A stretch of DNA of 64,000 bases from Flavobacteriales bacterium. Its GTDB lineage: Bacteria; Bacteroidota; Bacteroidia; Flavobacteriales_D; Sanyastnellaceae. The position numbers and the translations under genes were made by a program. Shown here one piece after another: positions 8,988-17,277 of the stretch (positions within the stretch are counted from its first letter, which is position 1; every line of letters begins with the position of its first letter). The notes below the pieces were generated by a model, which was not told the origin of the DNA, did no database searches, and saw only the letters and a program-made list of their open reading frames with translations. The stretch is taken from the NCBI GenBank assembly GCA_018402085.1, contig JAGYJM010000002.1, positions 558,001 to 622,000 of the forward strand, in the 5' to 3' direction.

Positions 8988-9614
8988 ATGGATGAACGTA
9001 TTGAACGAACCCGAAGATTGTTGCAAGGGCCTTTGCCCGGCACGGCGGCTCACAAGATTGTCATGTCTTACTTGCGCGAAGACGCGATGACTGTGAGAAG
9101 CTCCGGCCGAATTTACAAAGAAGGCGCAGTGCTTGTGCTGCTTTATCCGCATCAAGGGACCTTGCAGACGGTGCTGATTCTGCGACCGGAGTATGAAGGT
9201 GTGCACAGCGGTCAAGTCGCTTTTCCGGGAGGGAAACGAGAGCCGGAGGATGCTGATCTTTCGGTTACGGCACTGCGCGAAGCGCAGGAAGAGGTTGGAC
9301 TTGACCCTGGGCGGGTAGAAGTCATCGGATCCCTTAGCGAGGTTTACATTCCGCCGAGTAATTACATTGTTCGACCGTATGTAGCCTTCACACCAGAACG
9401 TCCTGACTTTGTGCCAGACCCCAGAGAGGTTGCCCGTGTTCTGGAGTATAACGTGGAACACTTTCTTCATGCACATGCGATTCGCGATGAGAGCGTTCCG
9501 CTGGCAGGTGGGGCACAACTTAAGGTGGGAGCCTTCAATCACGACGGACATGTTATCTGGGGAGCTACGGCGATGATGCTCTCAGAGTTCAGAATGCTGC
9601 TGAATACTGAATGA
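8988..9614 (+). CDS. Nudix hydrolase, CoA pyrophosphatase family (NudL-like)
   Basis: The 208-residue product hydrolyses coenzyme A or its esters to 3',5'-ADP and phosphopantetheine in the cytosol, judged by family. LILRPEYEGVHSGQVAFPGG is the CoA-pyrophosphatase signature that precedes the Nudix box. The box itself (GGKREPEDADLSVTALREAQ, then EEVGL) has the REUXEEXGU metal-binding core. Length and order match YeaB/NudL proteins. It is divergent from aat and convergent with the SulP transporter, with only three bases between the two stop codons. Confidence 0.9.
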   Translation: MDERIERTRRLLQGPLPGTAAHKIVMSYLREDAMTVRSSGRIYKEGAVLVLLYPHQGTLQTVLILRPEYEGVHSGQVAFPGGKREPEDADLSVTALREAQEEVGLDPGRVEVIGSLSEVYIPPSNYIVRPYVAFTPERPDFVPDPREVARVLEYNVEHFLHAHAIRDESVPLAGGAQLKVGAFNHDGHVIWGATAMMLSEFRMLLNTE

Positions 9615-9617
9615 TGA

Positions 9618-11234
9618 TCACACCTCCTGATCTAACTGATCGGTTACCACGTAGTAGCGCGGGTCATCAACCGAGGTTTCAATGATCTCGGCGAAGCGTG
9701 GGTTCGCTTTGAGCAAAAGGCCCTGGCAATCCGGACTCAGGTGGGTGAGCTGCACTTTTTTACCTTGATCGAGGTACTTGTTGACGATGTTCTGTAGGGC
9801 CTCGATGCCTGAATGGTCGCTCACACGTGATTCGATGAAGTCAATCTCTACGCGTTTCGGGTCGTTGCGCGGGTCAAACTTGGCGTTAAAAGCCTGCACT
9901 GAGCCAAAGAACAAGGGCCCCCAGATTTCGTACACTTTAGTGCCGTCTTCTTTTGTGCGCTTACGCGCACGGATCATTGTGGCGTTCTTCCAGGCGAAAA
10001 CGAGTGCCGAGATAATCACCCCTGCGATGACTGCTATGGCCAGGTCTTGCCATACGGTGATGGCTGAAACAGCGATGAGCACCACGGCGTCTGAGAACGG
10101 AATTTTATTCAGGATCCTGAAGCTAGACCAGGCGAAAGTGCCGATAACAACCATAAACATTACACCGACGAGCGCCGCAATGGGAACTTGTTCAATAGCC
10201 GGGCCTGCAAAGAGGATGAAGCTCAAAAGAGCCAATGCCGCCACCATTCCGGATAGCCGACCACGTCCGCCTGAATTGATGTTGATAATTGACTGACCAA
10301 TCATGGCGCAGCCACCCATTCCGCCAAAGAGTCCGTTCAGAATGTTCGCACCACCTTGAGCAATGCACTCTCGATTTCCGCTGCCGCGGGTTTCGGTCAT
10401 TTCATCAATGAGGTTCAGCGTCATCAGCGACTCGATCAATCCAATAGCGGCCAGAATGACGGCGGTAGAAAGAATCAGCTCCCAATGTCCCTCAAGGGTC
10501 GCGTACAATTCAAAAATCTGCGCCTGAAACGTTGGAAGACTGCCTTCAAGTCCGACTCCCCCACCTTCGCGAATAAAAGAGCCTACTGTGCTGACATTCA
10601 TGCCGCTGAAAATGGTGACTCCGGTAACGACCAGAATGGCTGTTAGTGCAGCAGGAATCTTCTTGGTGATTTTCGGGAGGATCACCATGATGCCCATGGT
10701 CAATGCCACAAGTGCCAACATAATGAACAGTGCACTCCCATCCAGCCATTTCTGGCTGCCATCAGGAGTGGTCGTCTTGAACATACCCAACTGCGAAAGA
10801 AAAATGACGATCGCCAGACCGTTCACAAAGCCCATCATCACGGGATGCGGGATTAATCGCACGAATTTGCCGAGGCGCAATACACCAGCCAGCGCCTGAA
10901 ACATGCCGGTGAACAGCAGGGTAATAAACAGCCACTGTAAACCGAGGTTCTCAATAGGGTCTTGAAGTGTGAGGCCCACCTCGTTGCCCTTGTGAATAAG
11001 GTGAACCATGACCACCGCCATCGCACCTGTCGCGCCAGAAATCATGCCGGGACGACCACCGAACATACTCGTGATCAGGCCCATCATGAATGCGCCGTAG
11101 AGGCCCACCATCGGGTCAATGCCGGCGACAAACGCAAAGGCGACAGCTTCAGGCACGAGCGCAAGTGCCACTGTGATTCCCGATAAAATATCGTCTTTCG
11201 GGTTGAACGTGAAGTTTCTGAAGATGCGTTCCAT
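9618..11234 (-). CDS. SulP family anion transporter with C-terminal STAS domain
   Basis: A 538-residue inner-membrane protein. The N-terminal 410 residues hold the multi-helix SulP transport core, opening with GITVALALVPEAVAFAFVAG, the typical first helix. About 100 C-terminal residues form a STAS domain (RVEIDFIESRVSDHSGIEAL). Family members carry sulfate, bicarbonate or other anions, often with Na+. The close LVPEAVAFAF sequence and short loops recall BicA-like bicarbonate transporters, but specificity cannot be read. No sulfate-assimilation or carbonic-anhydrase genes adjoin it. A TAGTTTTG -7 box lies upstream, and it converges on the Nudix gene. Confidence 0.92.
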   Translation of the reverse strand: MERIFRNFTFNPKDDILSGITVALALVPEAVAFAFVAGIDPMVGLYGAFMMGLITSMFGGRPGMISGATGAMAVVMVHLIHKGNEVGLTLQDPIENLGLQWLFITLLFTGMFQALAGVLRLGKFVRLIPHPVMMGFVNGLAIVIFLSQLGMFKTTTPDGSQKWLDGSALFIMLALVALTMGIMVILPKITKKIPAALTAILVVTGVTIFSGMNVSTVGSFIREGGGVGLEGSLPTFQAQIFELYATLEGHWELILSTAVILAAIGLIESLMTLNLIDEMTETRGSGNRECIAQGGANILNGLFGGMGGCAMIGQSIININSGGRGRLSGMVAALALLSFILFAGPAIEQVPIAALVGVMFMVVIGTFAWSSFRILNKIPFSDAVVLIAVSAITVWQDLAIAVIAGVIISALVFAWKNATMIRARKRTKEDGTKVYEIWGPLFFGSVQAFNAKFDPRNDPKRVEIDFIESRVSDHSGIEALQNIVNKYLDQGKKVQLTHLSPDCQGLLLKANPRFAEIIETSVDDPRYYVVTDQLDQEV

Positions 11235-11262
11235 GGCAGTGCGCTTGTGTTGAAAAAGGATG

Positions 11263-11270
11263 CAAAACTA
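11263..11270 (-). promoter_or_regulatory. Candidate -7 box TAGTTTTG for the SulP gene
   Basis: It matches TAnnTTTG on the minus strand, 28 bases upstream of the ATG at 11234. There is no convincing TTTG at -33. Confidence 0.4.
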
Positions 11271-11480
11271 TGCTTATTCTTGAGGATATCCGCGGAGCTG
11301 ATTGAAGGCCAGGGGGTGCATGAGGTTTAAGAATGGGGCATTTGCCGTATGGTGTTCGGCGCTGAACCTGTACCGATTTATCTGGAAGCGCCGGGTGTTT
11401 GCAATGTGACGTAAAAGAAGCTGAGGCGGCAGAAGAGCCGCTTGCGGATCACATCAACGATGAACAGCAAACTAAAAACG

Positions 11481-11507
11481 AAAAAGGGCGCTTGGAGGCG
11501 CCCTTTT
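11481..11507 (-). terminator. Terminator of the secreted deiminase gene
   Basis: A 10-bp perfect stem (AAAAGGGCGC / GCGCCCTTTT) with a 6-base loop runs into five T residues on the minus strand, 19 bases beyond the stop codon at 11526. Confidence 0.88.
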
Positions 11508-11525
11508 CTACTGCGTTTGATGACG

Positions 11526-14213
11526 TTATGGACAGCTTTCGCCAAAGACGCTGAGCATCATCAGAAGGTCGCCACTGGTCACCGGGCCATCGCCGTCAAG
11601 GTCTGCCAGGCAGTTTTCCAGGCAACCGAAGTCAGTCAGAAAGATCAGCATATCGCCTACGGTGATCATTCCGTCGTTGTCAAAGTCAGCCGGACATGTT
11701 GCAGGCATTTCTTCTGCGGCATCAATGATGCCATTGCAGTTGTTGTCAATGCCCTCTGCAGTGCCCTGAGCATTTGGATAAATGGCCGAGTTCGTATCGT
11801 CACAGTCGATGTCATTCAATGACCAGCCTGCTGGAGGGGTATCGCACCAGCCTTGACCGCTGCCTGCACCGTAGGTGTCACCGTCATTGTCTGGGTAGTA
11901 GATCGTTGGGTAGACGCACGATCCGTCGTCAACGGTGGCAGCAGCAAGGTAGTTGCAGGCCGTCTGGTCGGTGCATCCGAGGCATGACAGGTACTCACAT
12001 GATCCATCATCGCACAGTGCGCCTGAATCGTAGTTACAAGCACCTGAGTCGGTGCAGCCGTCTTGAAGCTGGCAACTGCCATCGTCAATGGTTGCTGAGG
12101 GGTCGAAGTTGCAGGCGCTCGCATCCGTGCAACCGGCACAGGATACTGATTCGCATGAGCCGTCGTCAACGGTAGCTGAAGGGTCAAAGTTGCAGGCATT
12201 TGCATCGGTACAACCTGGGTTGTCTGTTGCTTCTACACAGAAGTTGAAGGTTTCAACCGAGCCGTAGTCGGCTGCGCCCATCTCGAAGAGGATGGTGCCG
12301 TCAGACGTCACGAGGCTGAAGTCGCCGTCTACACTGCAGCCATTGGAGGCTGAACCATTCAGTCCGTCACCGAATGAATCGAAGATGGTAAATGTGTAGC
12401 ATCCTGCCGCAAGGCAAAACTCTTCAGTGAAGGTACTTTCGTCTGCATAGCTACCCGGGGGATCCTGGTACAGTAGGTTTCCGTTGTCATCGGTGACATT
12501 CCAGGTGACTTCTTCGCCCCAACAATCGGTTGATAGCGTAAAGGTGGCTAGTTCAGTAGTGCATGAGCCGTCGTCACAAACCGCATTCGGATTGAAGTTG
12601 CAGGCGTTCTGGTCGGTGCAGCCTGCCAATTCACATGAACCGTCGTCGTCTGTGGCCGCAGGGTCGTAATTACATGCGTTAGGATCGGTACAACCCAGCT
12701 GGATGTCGAGTACCTCGAATTCGTCGTAGCCTGCGGGAGCCGGCATCGGACGTGTCTGCACTTTGCCGCTGACTGCTGTGGCTTCAACATAGTATTGTAC
12801 GGTGGTGTTAAAGCCCTGCGCCGGGATGTTGGCCGACCAGGTGTTGCCTCCGATATCGGTCATCGCCAAGGGTGTATAGGCACCGCCATCATTTGTGCGG
12901 TACCATAGGGTTGCCGAATCGACGCCGCTGCGGTGGTTGATGTAGGCCTCAAGCGTGTAGTCGTTTTGGGTGTCGTTCGTATTTGGTAGCAATGGATAGC
13001 TGATCAGCAAGGGATCCTCCACACCTACGCTTTGCGTGATGCAGTGAATCGCACCGCTGGCTGAAATAATCGCTTGTCCGCTGTTGTCACAGTCAATCGG
13101 TACAATGTTGTAGCCCGGCAGCGCCTCTTCGTAGATGCGCAGGGCGGTAGTATCGTATTGCTCGTAGTAGGTCGGAACGAGAACGGTATTGTTCACGAAT
13201 ACCGAGTTGGTGTAGGTGCAATACCAGCCACCCTGGTCGGGGTAGAGTCCGTTCGACTGTTGTGGCGGTGCCGGGATGCGAATTACTTTATAGGGCGTAC
13301 CCCACTTAGTAGTGAAATTGTCGAGGATATATTGCAGGTTCGCTTCGATCTGCGGTCCATCAGCCACACCCTCGGGATACTCTGAAACAAGAAGCGTCTC
13401 CTCGTCGAGGAGTTTCATATGCATGTCAATGTGGTGGATGCCATCGAAAGGCAGCATTGGCATTTTGACGTAAGTATCAATGCCCATGAAGCTGTTCATG
13501 ATGTTGTCAATATCGTTTTCAGACTGGTTAGGGTATTGCGTGCCCCAGCCGGTATTTCCGCCCTGGTTTTCTTCAATCACGAGTTCAGAGCAGAATCCCT
13601 GACCGAAACCGTCTGACATAAAGTTACCGCCGGTGTTCATGAGGTCATTTGGTGGCGCAGTGGTACCGTAGAGGTCGAGCCCGAGGTAGTTGGCAACAGT
13701 TTCCGGACTTACGTCATCGTCAGGTCGCGGGCGGTTGTATATCCAGTCAGTAAGGAAGAGATCATCAACTTCATTGCCGTAAACAGTGTTTGCACCGAAG
13801 TCACGGATCCAGATGCTGTTGAGGGGTGTGTTGAGGATAGTGACATTGGTGAGGTCAACAGGACCGCCCCAGTCGTTGTTGAGTAGAAAGCTCTCGGTTG
13901 AGCCCGGGTTTTCAGACAGAATGATCACCTCACATTCATTTATGGCTGCGGCAACGATCTGTTTGAGAATGCCGTTGTATCCCTGCCATGAAATGGTCAG
14001 TGCCTGAATTTCTTCCCACTCGGCCATGGTGCGCAGGTTTGGGAAGTCAGGGGGCGTCTCAATGCCACGCCCCATGGGCACCTGGTACCCGTCGCTGAGG
14101 GCCCGGCTGATTTCATCCTGGGTGACTCCTTTGGGGAGGCCTTGAATTTCTTCTTGCGCAAAAGTGAGGTTGCCCCATATGGTCAGGAGGGCGAGTAGAA
14201 ACAGACGCTTCAT
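11526..14213 (-). CDS. Secreted PPAD-type arginine/agmatine deiminase with Cys-rich, MopE-like and dockerin-like modules
   Basis: The 895-residue chimera starts with a signal peptide (cleavage near FAQ, residue 20). Residues 50-415 are a Porphyromonas-type peptidyl-arginine deiminase domain with the guanidino-group set: WIRDFG (Asp138), HHIDMH (His261, Asp263) and GAIHC (Cys391). The reaction would turn agmatine, arginine or C-terminal peptidyl-arginine into the citrulline form. Then follow six copies of a GCTDxxACNYDxxAxxDDGSC module, interrupted after the second by a domain of about 100 residues. A MopE-type metal-binding motif (DIDCDDTNSAIYPNA) comes next, and finally two EF-hand/dockerin-like repeats (DFDNDGMITVGD, DLDGDGPVTSGD). 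No T9SS tail is recognised. It is monocistronic with its own terminator. The deiminase call is strong; substrate choice is open. Confidence 0.9.
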   Translation of the reverse strand: MKRLFLLALLTIWGNLTFAQEEIQGLPKGVTQDEISRALSDGYQVPMGRGIETPPDFPNLRTMAEWEEIQALTISWQGYNGILKQIVAAAINECEVIILSENPGSTESFLLNNDWGGPVDLTNVTILNTPLNSIWIRDFGANTVYGNEVDDLFLTDWIYNRPRPDDDVSPETVANYLGLDLYGTTAPPNDLMNTGGNFMSDGFGQGFCSELVIEENQGGNTGWGTQYPNQSENDIDNIMNSFMGIDTYVKMPMLPFDGIHHIDMHMKLLDEETLLVSEYPEGVADGPQIEANLQYILDNFTTKWGTPYKVIRIPAPPQQSNGLYPDQGGWYCTYTNSVFVNNTVLVPTYYEQYDTTALRIYEEALPGYNIVPIDCDNSGQAIISASGAIHCITQSVGVEDPLLISYPLLPNTNDTQNDYTLEAYINHRSGVDSATLWYRTNDGGAYTPLAMTDIGGNTWSANIPAQGFNTTVQYYVEATAVSGKVQTRPMPAPAGYDEFEVLDIQLGCTDPNACNYDPAATDDDGSCELAGCTDQNACNFNPNAVCDDGSCTTELATFTLSTDCWGEEVTWNVTDDNGNLLYQDPPGSYADESTFTEEFCLAAGCYTFTIFDSFGDGLNGSASNGCSVDGDFSLVTSDGTILFEMGAADYGSVETFNFCVEATDNPGCTDANACNFDPSATVDDGSCESVSCAGCTDASACNFDPSATIDDGSCQLQDGCTDSGACNYDSGALCDDGSCEYLSCLGCTDQTACNYLAAATVDDGSCVYPTIYYPDNDGDTYGAGSGQGWCDTPPAGWSLNDIDCDDTNSAIYPNAQGTAEGIDNNCNGIIDAAEEMPATCPADFDNDGMITVGDMLIFLTDFGCLENCLADLDGDGPVTSGDLLMMLSVFGESCP

Positions 14214-14351
14214 TACCGGTGATTTGGATTAAGGTCGCTTAAAGATACGAAAACTGACGTTGGGTTTGCCTTCAGACTCGATCAGTGGTTTGGTCAAAGC
14301 GACTGTGCAGCTTTTTCAGGCCGTCATCTGCTGAAGCTGTGAAACGGAAGT

Positions 14352-14954
14352 TTATCGCAAGCCCACCGCACGGATGACTTCTGCTTCACCCTGGTGGTAA
14401 GGACCTTCACTCAGCACAATACGTTCGCGTTGAAGATCGAGCGTGCGCAATCCTGCGAGTTGCTGACTCAACTCGTCTATCGAGAATAGCATGGCCTCGT
14501 TTTTCGGACCACCGGAGTTTAGCGGTAGCTGCTCTTTGGCAAATCCTTCAAGGATAAAGTGTCCGCCAGGGCGCAAGGCCTCTATACATCTTTCATGAAT
14601 GATCGGAAGCAGGTCGGCAGGGAAGTGCGCATAAATAAGCGCTACCACATCGTATGCACCGGGCTCAATCTGAAAGTGTATTGCATCATCGATGCGGTAG
14701 TCAATGGTGACACCGTGACGTGCTGCCAGCTGCAGGGCCTTTTCGCGACCTTTTTCAGATTGGTCGAAGGCGACTACGTCGTACCCTTTGATTGCGGCAT
14801 AGACTGCATTTCGACCTTCACCTTCGGCAGGCAGAAGAATGCGCTGCGCCTGACCGGGAGGTACATCCGGGAGTTCTTCGGCGAGCCACTCATTGGGTGC
14901 TTCGCCATAGGCGAATTCAGATGCGCCGTAGCGATCGTTCCAGAAATCTTTCAT
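14352..14954 (-). CDS. Class I SAM-dependent methyltransferase (TehB/thiopurine-methyltransferase-like)
   Basis: The 200-residue cytosolic protein begins FWNDRYGASEFAYGEAPNEW, the N-terminus seen in TehB-like and small-molecule methyltransferases. Motif I is degenerate (ILLPAEGEGRNAVYAA, with LPAEGEGR in place of the usual D-G-G-R form), followed by VVAFDQSEKG (acidic ribose contact) and a YDVVALIYAHFP motif IV. The substrate is unknown; tellurite, thiols or other nucleophiles are typical of the family. It overlaps the upstream thioredoxin-like gene by four bases, so the two are translationally coupled, and a redox or detoxification link is plausible. Confidence 0.82.
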   Translation of the reverse strand: MKDFWNDRYGASEFAYGEAPNEWLAEELPDVPPGQAQRILLPAEGEGRNAVYAAIKGYDVVAFDQSEKGREKALQLAARHGVTIDYRIDDAIHFQIEPGAYDVVALIYAHFPADLLPIIHERCIEALRPGGHFILEGFAKEQLPLNSGGPKNEAMLFSIDELSQQLAGLRTLDLQRERIVLSEGPYHQGEAEVIRAVGLR

Positions 14955-15235
14955 GCTTCGTTCATCAATTGATAAAGACGTTCAACGCGGCTGACCACTT
15001 CATCGATGGAGAATACGCGCACAAAGCGATCGTATTCTTTTCCTTCTGCGACGATGGTGACTACCGGCACAGTAAAGACGTTGGCAGCCGCCGCTTTCTC
15101 CTGTTCTTCACGGGCATTGATTTCGGTCCAGATCACCCCGGGGAAACGAGTGGTCACCGCGTCACGCAATCGCGGTTTGAGATCGACGCACACACTGCAT
15201 CCTGGTTGGGTGAAGAAGTTGACTTCGAGATTCAT
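14951..15235 (-). CDS. Small thioredoxin/glutaredoxin-like protein with CSVC motif
   Basis: The 94-residue protein has the glutaredoxin-like core: FFTQPGCSVC places a CxxC at Cys13/Cys16, VFTVPVVTI carries the cis-proline, and EYDRFVRVFSIDEV forms the end of the fold. It lacks a signal peptide, so it acts in the cytosol, presumably as a small dithiol reductant. The stop overlaps the methyltransferase start by four bases. It lies 70 bases beyond slyD but is separated from it by a terminator. Confidence 0.82.
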   Translation of the reverse strand: MNLEVNFFTQPGCSVCVDLKPRLRDAVTTRFPGVIWTEINAREEQEKAAAANVFTVPVVTIVAEGKEYDRFVRVFSIDEVVSRVERLYQLMNEA

Positions 15236-15240
15236 CGTTG

Positions 15241-15276
15241 AGATAAAAGAAAGCCACTCCGCATGGAATGGCTTTC
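15241..15276 (-). terminator. slyD terminator
   Basis: Minus-strand hairpin GAAAGCCATTCC / GGAGTGGCTTTC (one mismatch) with a 4-base loop, followed by TTTTATCT. It sits 30 bases past the slyD stop and just before the thioredoxin-like gene. Confidence 0.82.
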
Positions 15277-15305
15277 ATTGGATAACATTATTTCACGGGG
15301 AGTCT

Positions 15306-15731
15306 TTAAACGATCTCCACCAGTTTGATTTCAAATTTCAGGTCTTCACCGGCGAGAGGGTGATTGGCATCAATGGTGATGCTTTGGTCTGCCACTTCGG
15401 TCACTTTGACCGGGATCTGCTCACCGTTAGGAAGGGTAGAAGAGAGCATCATACCTACTTCAGGTTTGAGGTCTTCAGGAAGCTGGTCACGGCCCACTTG
15501 TTGGATCAAACGCTCATCGCGTCCGCCGTAGGCTTCGTCTGAAGGAATATCGAAAGACTTCTCCTCACCTACTTCCATATCCATCACCGCGTTGTCAAAG
15601 CCGGGGATAACCTGTCCTGAACCAACCGTGAATTCAAGGGGTTCACGTCCTTCTGATGAATCGAAGAGTTGACCGTCTGTAAGTGTTCCTTTGTAGTGCA
15701 CCTTAATGGTGTCGTCTTTTTTAACTTTCAT
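15306..15731 (-). CDS. slyD: FKBP-type peptidyl-prolyl isomerase, SlyD-like
   Basis: The 141-residue cytosolic protein catalyses cis-trans isomerisation of X-Pro bonds and acts as a folding helper. It begins with the FKBP start (DTIKVHYKGTLTDGQLFDSS), continues EFTVGSGQVIPGFDNAVMDM, carries an inserted IF-like chaperone flap (about 70-120) and ends ANHPLAGEDLKFEIKLVEI, the SlyD C-terminal signature. Unlike the Escherichia coli protein it has no His/Cys-rich metal-binding tail. A TACCTTTG -7 box lies upstream and a strong terminator downstream, so it is monocistronic. Confidence 0.93.
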   Translation of the reverse strand: MKVKKDDTIKVHYKGTLTDGQLFDSSEGREPLEFTVGSGQVIPGFDNAVMDMEVGEEKSFDIPSDEAYGGRDERLIQQVGRDQLPEDLKPEVGMMLSSTLPNGEQIPVKVTEVADQSITIDANHPLAGEDLKFEIKLVEIV

Positions 15732-15784
15732 AAAAACAAATGCGTCAGTGGCGATCGTTCAATTTCTAATCGCCTGATTCAGTG

Positions 15785-15792
15785 CAAAGGTA
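15785..15792 (-). promoter_or_regulatory. slyD -7 box TACCTTTG
   Basis: A perfect TAnnTTTG match on the minus strand, 54 bases upstream of the slyD ATG. T-rich sequence lies at about the -33 position. Confidence 0.55.
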
Positions 15793-16302
15793 TGGTTTCC
15801 GAAGGAGAACTCTTAAAAGCGCTTCACAGTGAAAGCATCCCTAAATTCAGGATTATCCCTGAGGGTTTTTGCAAGTCATGCCATGTTCCATCTGAACGCT
15901 CCTTGAATATATCCTGCTTTTGTATTCGATGGCGTTGATCCAAACGAAGTTGCTTTGACCAAAAAGCACTTCGGTGGTGGTCCGGGATGCTTACAGTTCA
16001 AGTTAAAAAGGTAGAATCTATTTGTTGATTAACGATCTTCGTACTGATGCTTGTCACCATCTGATGTAAAGTACGCGCTGTGAAAGGAGGTCTATTCATA
16101 ATGTTTTGCGAGCACTACATTTCTCCCTAATTTCCTTTGGTAGTATGGTCTCCAGGCTTCCGGGGCTGTGTAACGCCATTTTCCGTCTTGATGCCTTTAG
16201 GAAAAAAAATACGACGAAACCTTGTTTGGATATGATTAAGGTTGTATCTTTATCGACGAAAGAAGAAAAGCCTTACTACCTTAACCAAAGTCGGAATTGA
16301 AT

Positions 16303-16323
16303 GCGCGCCCATGGCGCGCTTTT
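16303..16323 (+). terminator. GC-rich hairpin with short T run
   Basis: A perfect 7-bp stem GCGCGCC / GGCGCGC with a 3-base loop, then four T residues on the plus strand. No plus-strand gene precedes it. On the minus strand it lies just past the GDPD stop codon and may serve as that gene's end despite lacking a T run. Confidence 0.45.
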
Positions 16324-16327
16324 CCGT

Positions 16328-17254
16328 TTACAGGGTTTTCTCCTCCTTCATCACCACTTCCCAAAGGCTGTCGGGGTAGTCTGAGATGATCCCGTCTACC
16401 CCCCAGCGGATCAATTCGCTCATCCTTTCCTTTTCGTTGACGGTCCAGGGGATCACCCTTAGACCTTTCTCATGCGCCTCGGCGATGCGCTCTGTGCTGA
16501 GAATTTGGTGATACGGTGAGTAGATGTCGGGTGTGAATGACAGTTTTTTGAGTTGTTCGCCGAGTGGCGCATCATCTTCAACGAGCCATGCGGTAGAAAT
16601 GTCAGGGTCAAGGGCATTGACTGCATCCAGCGCTTTTGCGCTGAAAGACTGAATGGTAGCGCGCTCTTTAATGTCGAGGGCATTCAATTCATCCACAACG
16701 AGGCGGGCGAAGGTTTCGGCATCCGGGTGATAGGTATTCACGCCCTCATCGCGAAACTTGATTTCAATGTTATACGAAGGCTTGATAGAATCGCGCCTTG
16801 TGCGCATGTGGTCTGTGACCTGAACAACCTCCCAGAGGGCCGGACGATTGACGGGCATCTGTTTTTGAGTCTGAAAGGAGGGATGCGCACGTGAGCCACA
16901 GTCACAAGCCCGGATTTGCTCCATTGGCATCCGGTAGAGGTTCCACTCGCCTTCTTCGCGAACGGGCTCACCGGCCGGAGTTTTACAGATTTCAGGGTTC
17001 AGCCAGGGTTCGTGATTGACAACCAATTGAGAGTCAGCTGACACCACAAGGTCGAGTTCAAGGGTAGTGGCACCCTGCTCCAGCGCCAGGATGAAGCCGG
17101 GGATGCTGTTCTCGGGCAGATGTCCACGTGAACCGCGATGGCCCTGAATATCGAAGGCTTCAGGTGAGACGGTCAACATTTCTTTGGGTTCCTGCTCGGT
17201 GCAGGCCAACAGCAGCAGCGAAGCAGCGAAGGCAATTCTCATAGGTTGGTGCAT
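16328..17254 (-). CDS. Glycerophosphodiester phosphodiesterase lipoprotein
   Basis: The enzyme splits glycerophosphodiesters into an alcohol and glycerol-3-phosphate. QGHRGSRGHLPENSIPGF holds the catalytic HRG and PEN motifs, ELDLVVSADSQLVVNHEP gives the ExD metal ligands and second His, and IPWTVNEKERM followed by WGVDGIISDYPD closes the TIM barrel. A lipobox (LLLAC) in the N-terminus places it in the envelope. The frame is open to a TTG at 17272, but ATG 17254 or 17242 gives the better lipoprotein signal; I use 17254. It follows the nitrilase gene by about 20 bases in a mscS-nitrilase-GDPD operon. A GATG mini-hairpin is embedded at 16623-16643, encoding SAKALDA. Confidence 0.9.
   Translation of the reverse strand: MHQPMRIAFAASLLLLACTEQEPKEMLTVSPEAFDIQGHRGSRGHLPENSIPGFILALEQGATTLELDLVVSADSQLVVNHEPWLNPEICKTPAGEPVREEGEWNLYRMPMEQIRACDCGSRAHPSFQTQKQMPVNRPALWEVVQVTDHMRTRRDSIKPSYNIEIKFRDEGVNTYHPDAETFARLVVDELNALDIKERATIQSFSAKALDAVNALDPDISTAWLVEDDAPLGEQLKKLSFTPDIYSPYHQILSTERIAEAHEKGLRVIPWTVNEKERMSELIRWGVDGIISDYPDSLWEVVMKEEKTL
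16623..16643 (-). repeat. GATG mini-hairpin, copy 2 (in GDPD gene, sense)
   Basis: Minus strand: CTTT, stem CAGCGC, loop AAAA, stem GCGCTG, GATGC. It is read in the same frame (F-x-AKA-x-D-A) as the copies at 33136 and 55310. Confidence 0.7.
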
Positions 17255-17277
17255 AGGCCTGTGAAGGTACAATTTTC

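Larger units (their letters stand above)
15732..16327. other. Gene-free stretch of 596 bases
   Basis: Apart from the slyD promoter at the left end I find no convincing protein. One 64-codon plus-strand frame (16106-16300) has no family resemblance. Two plus-strand hairpins followed by T residues occur: a weak one (TCAGG/CCTGA, 15847-15862, with GGG then T5) and a strong one (16303-16319, T4). An unannotated small RNA transcribed rightward is possible but unsupported. Confidence 0.4.

Noticed and set aside
8928-9551. 207-codon minus-strand frame opposite the Nudix gene
   Set aside because: It lies wholly antisense to a gene with clear catalytic motifs and has no family resemblance; a shadow frame.
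11731-11756. GGCATC-AAT-GATGCC palindrome in the deiminase gene
   Set aside because: It contains GATG, but inside the stem; loop and layout differ from the family.
16106-16300. 64-codon plus-strand frame in the large intergenic gap
   Set aside because: Random-looking composition, no family resemblance, and no promoter box at a sensible distance; kept only as part of a non-coding stretch.
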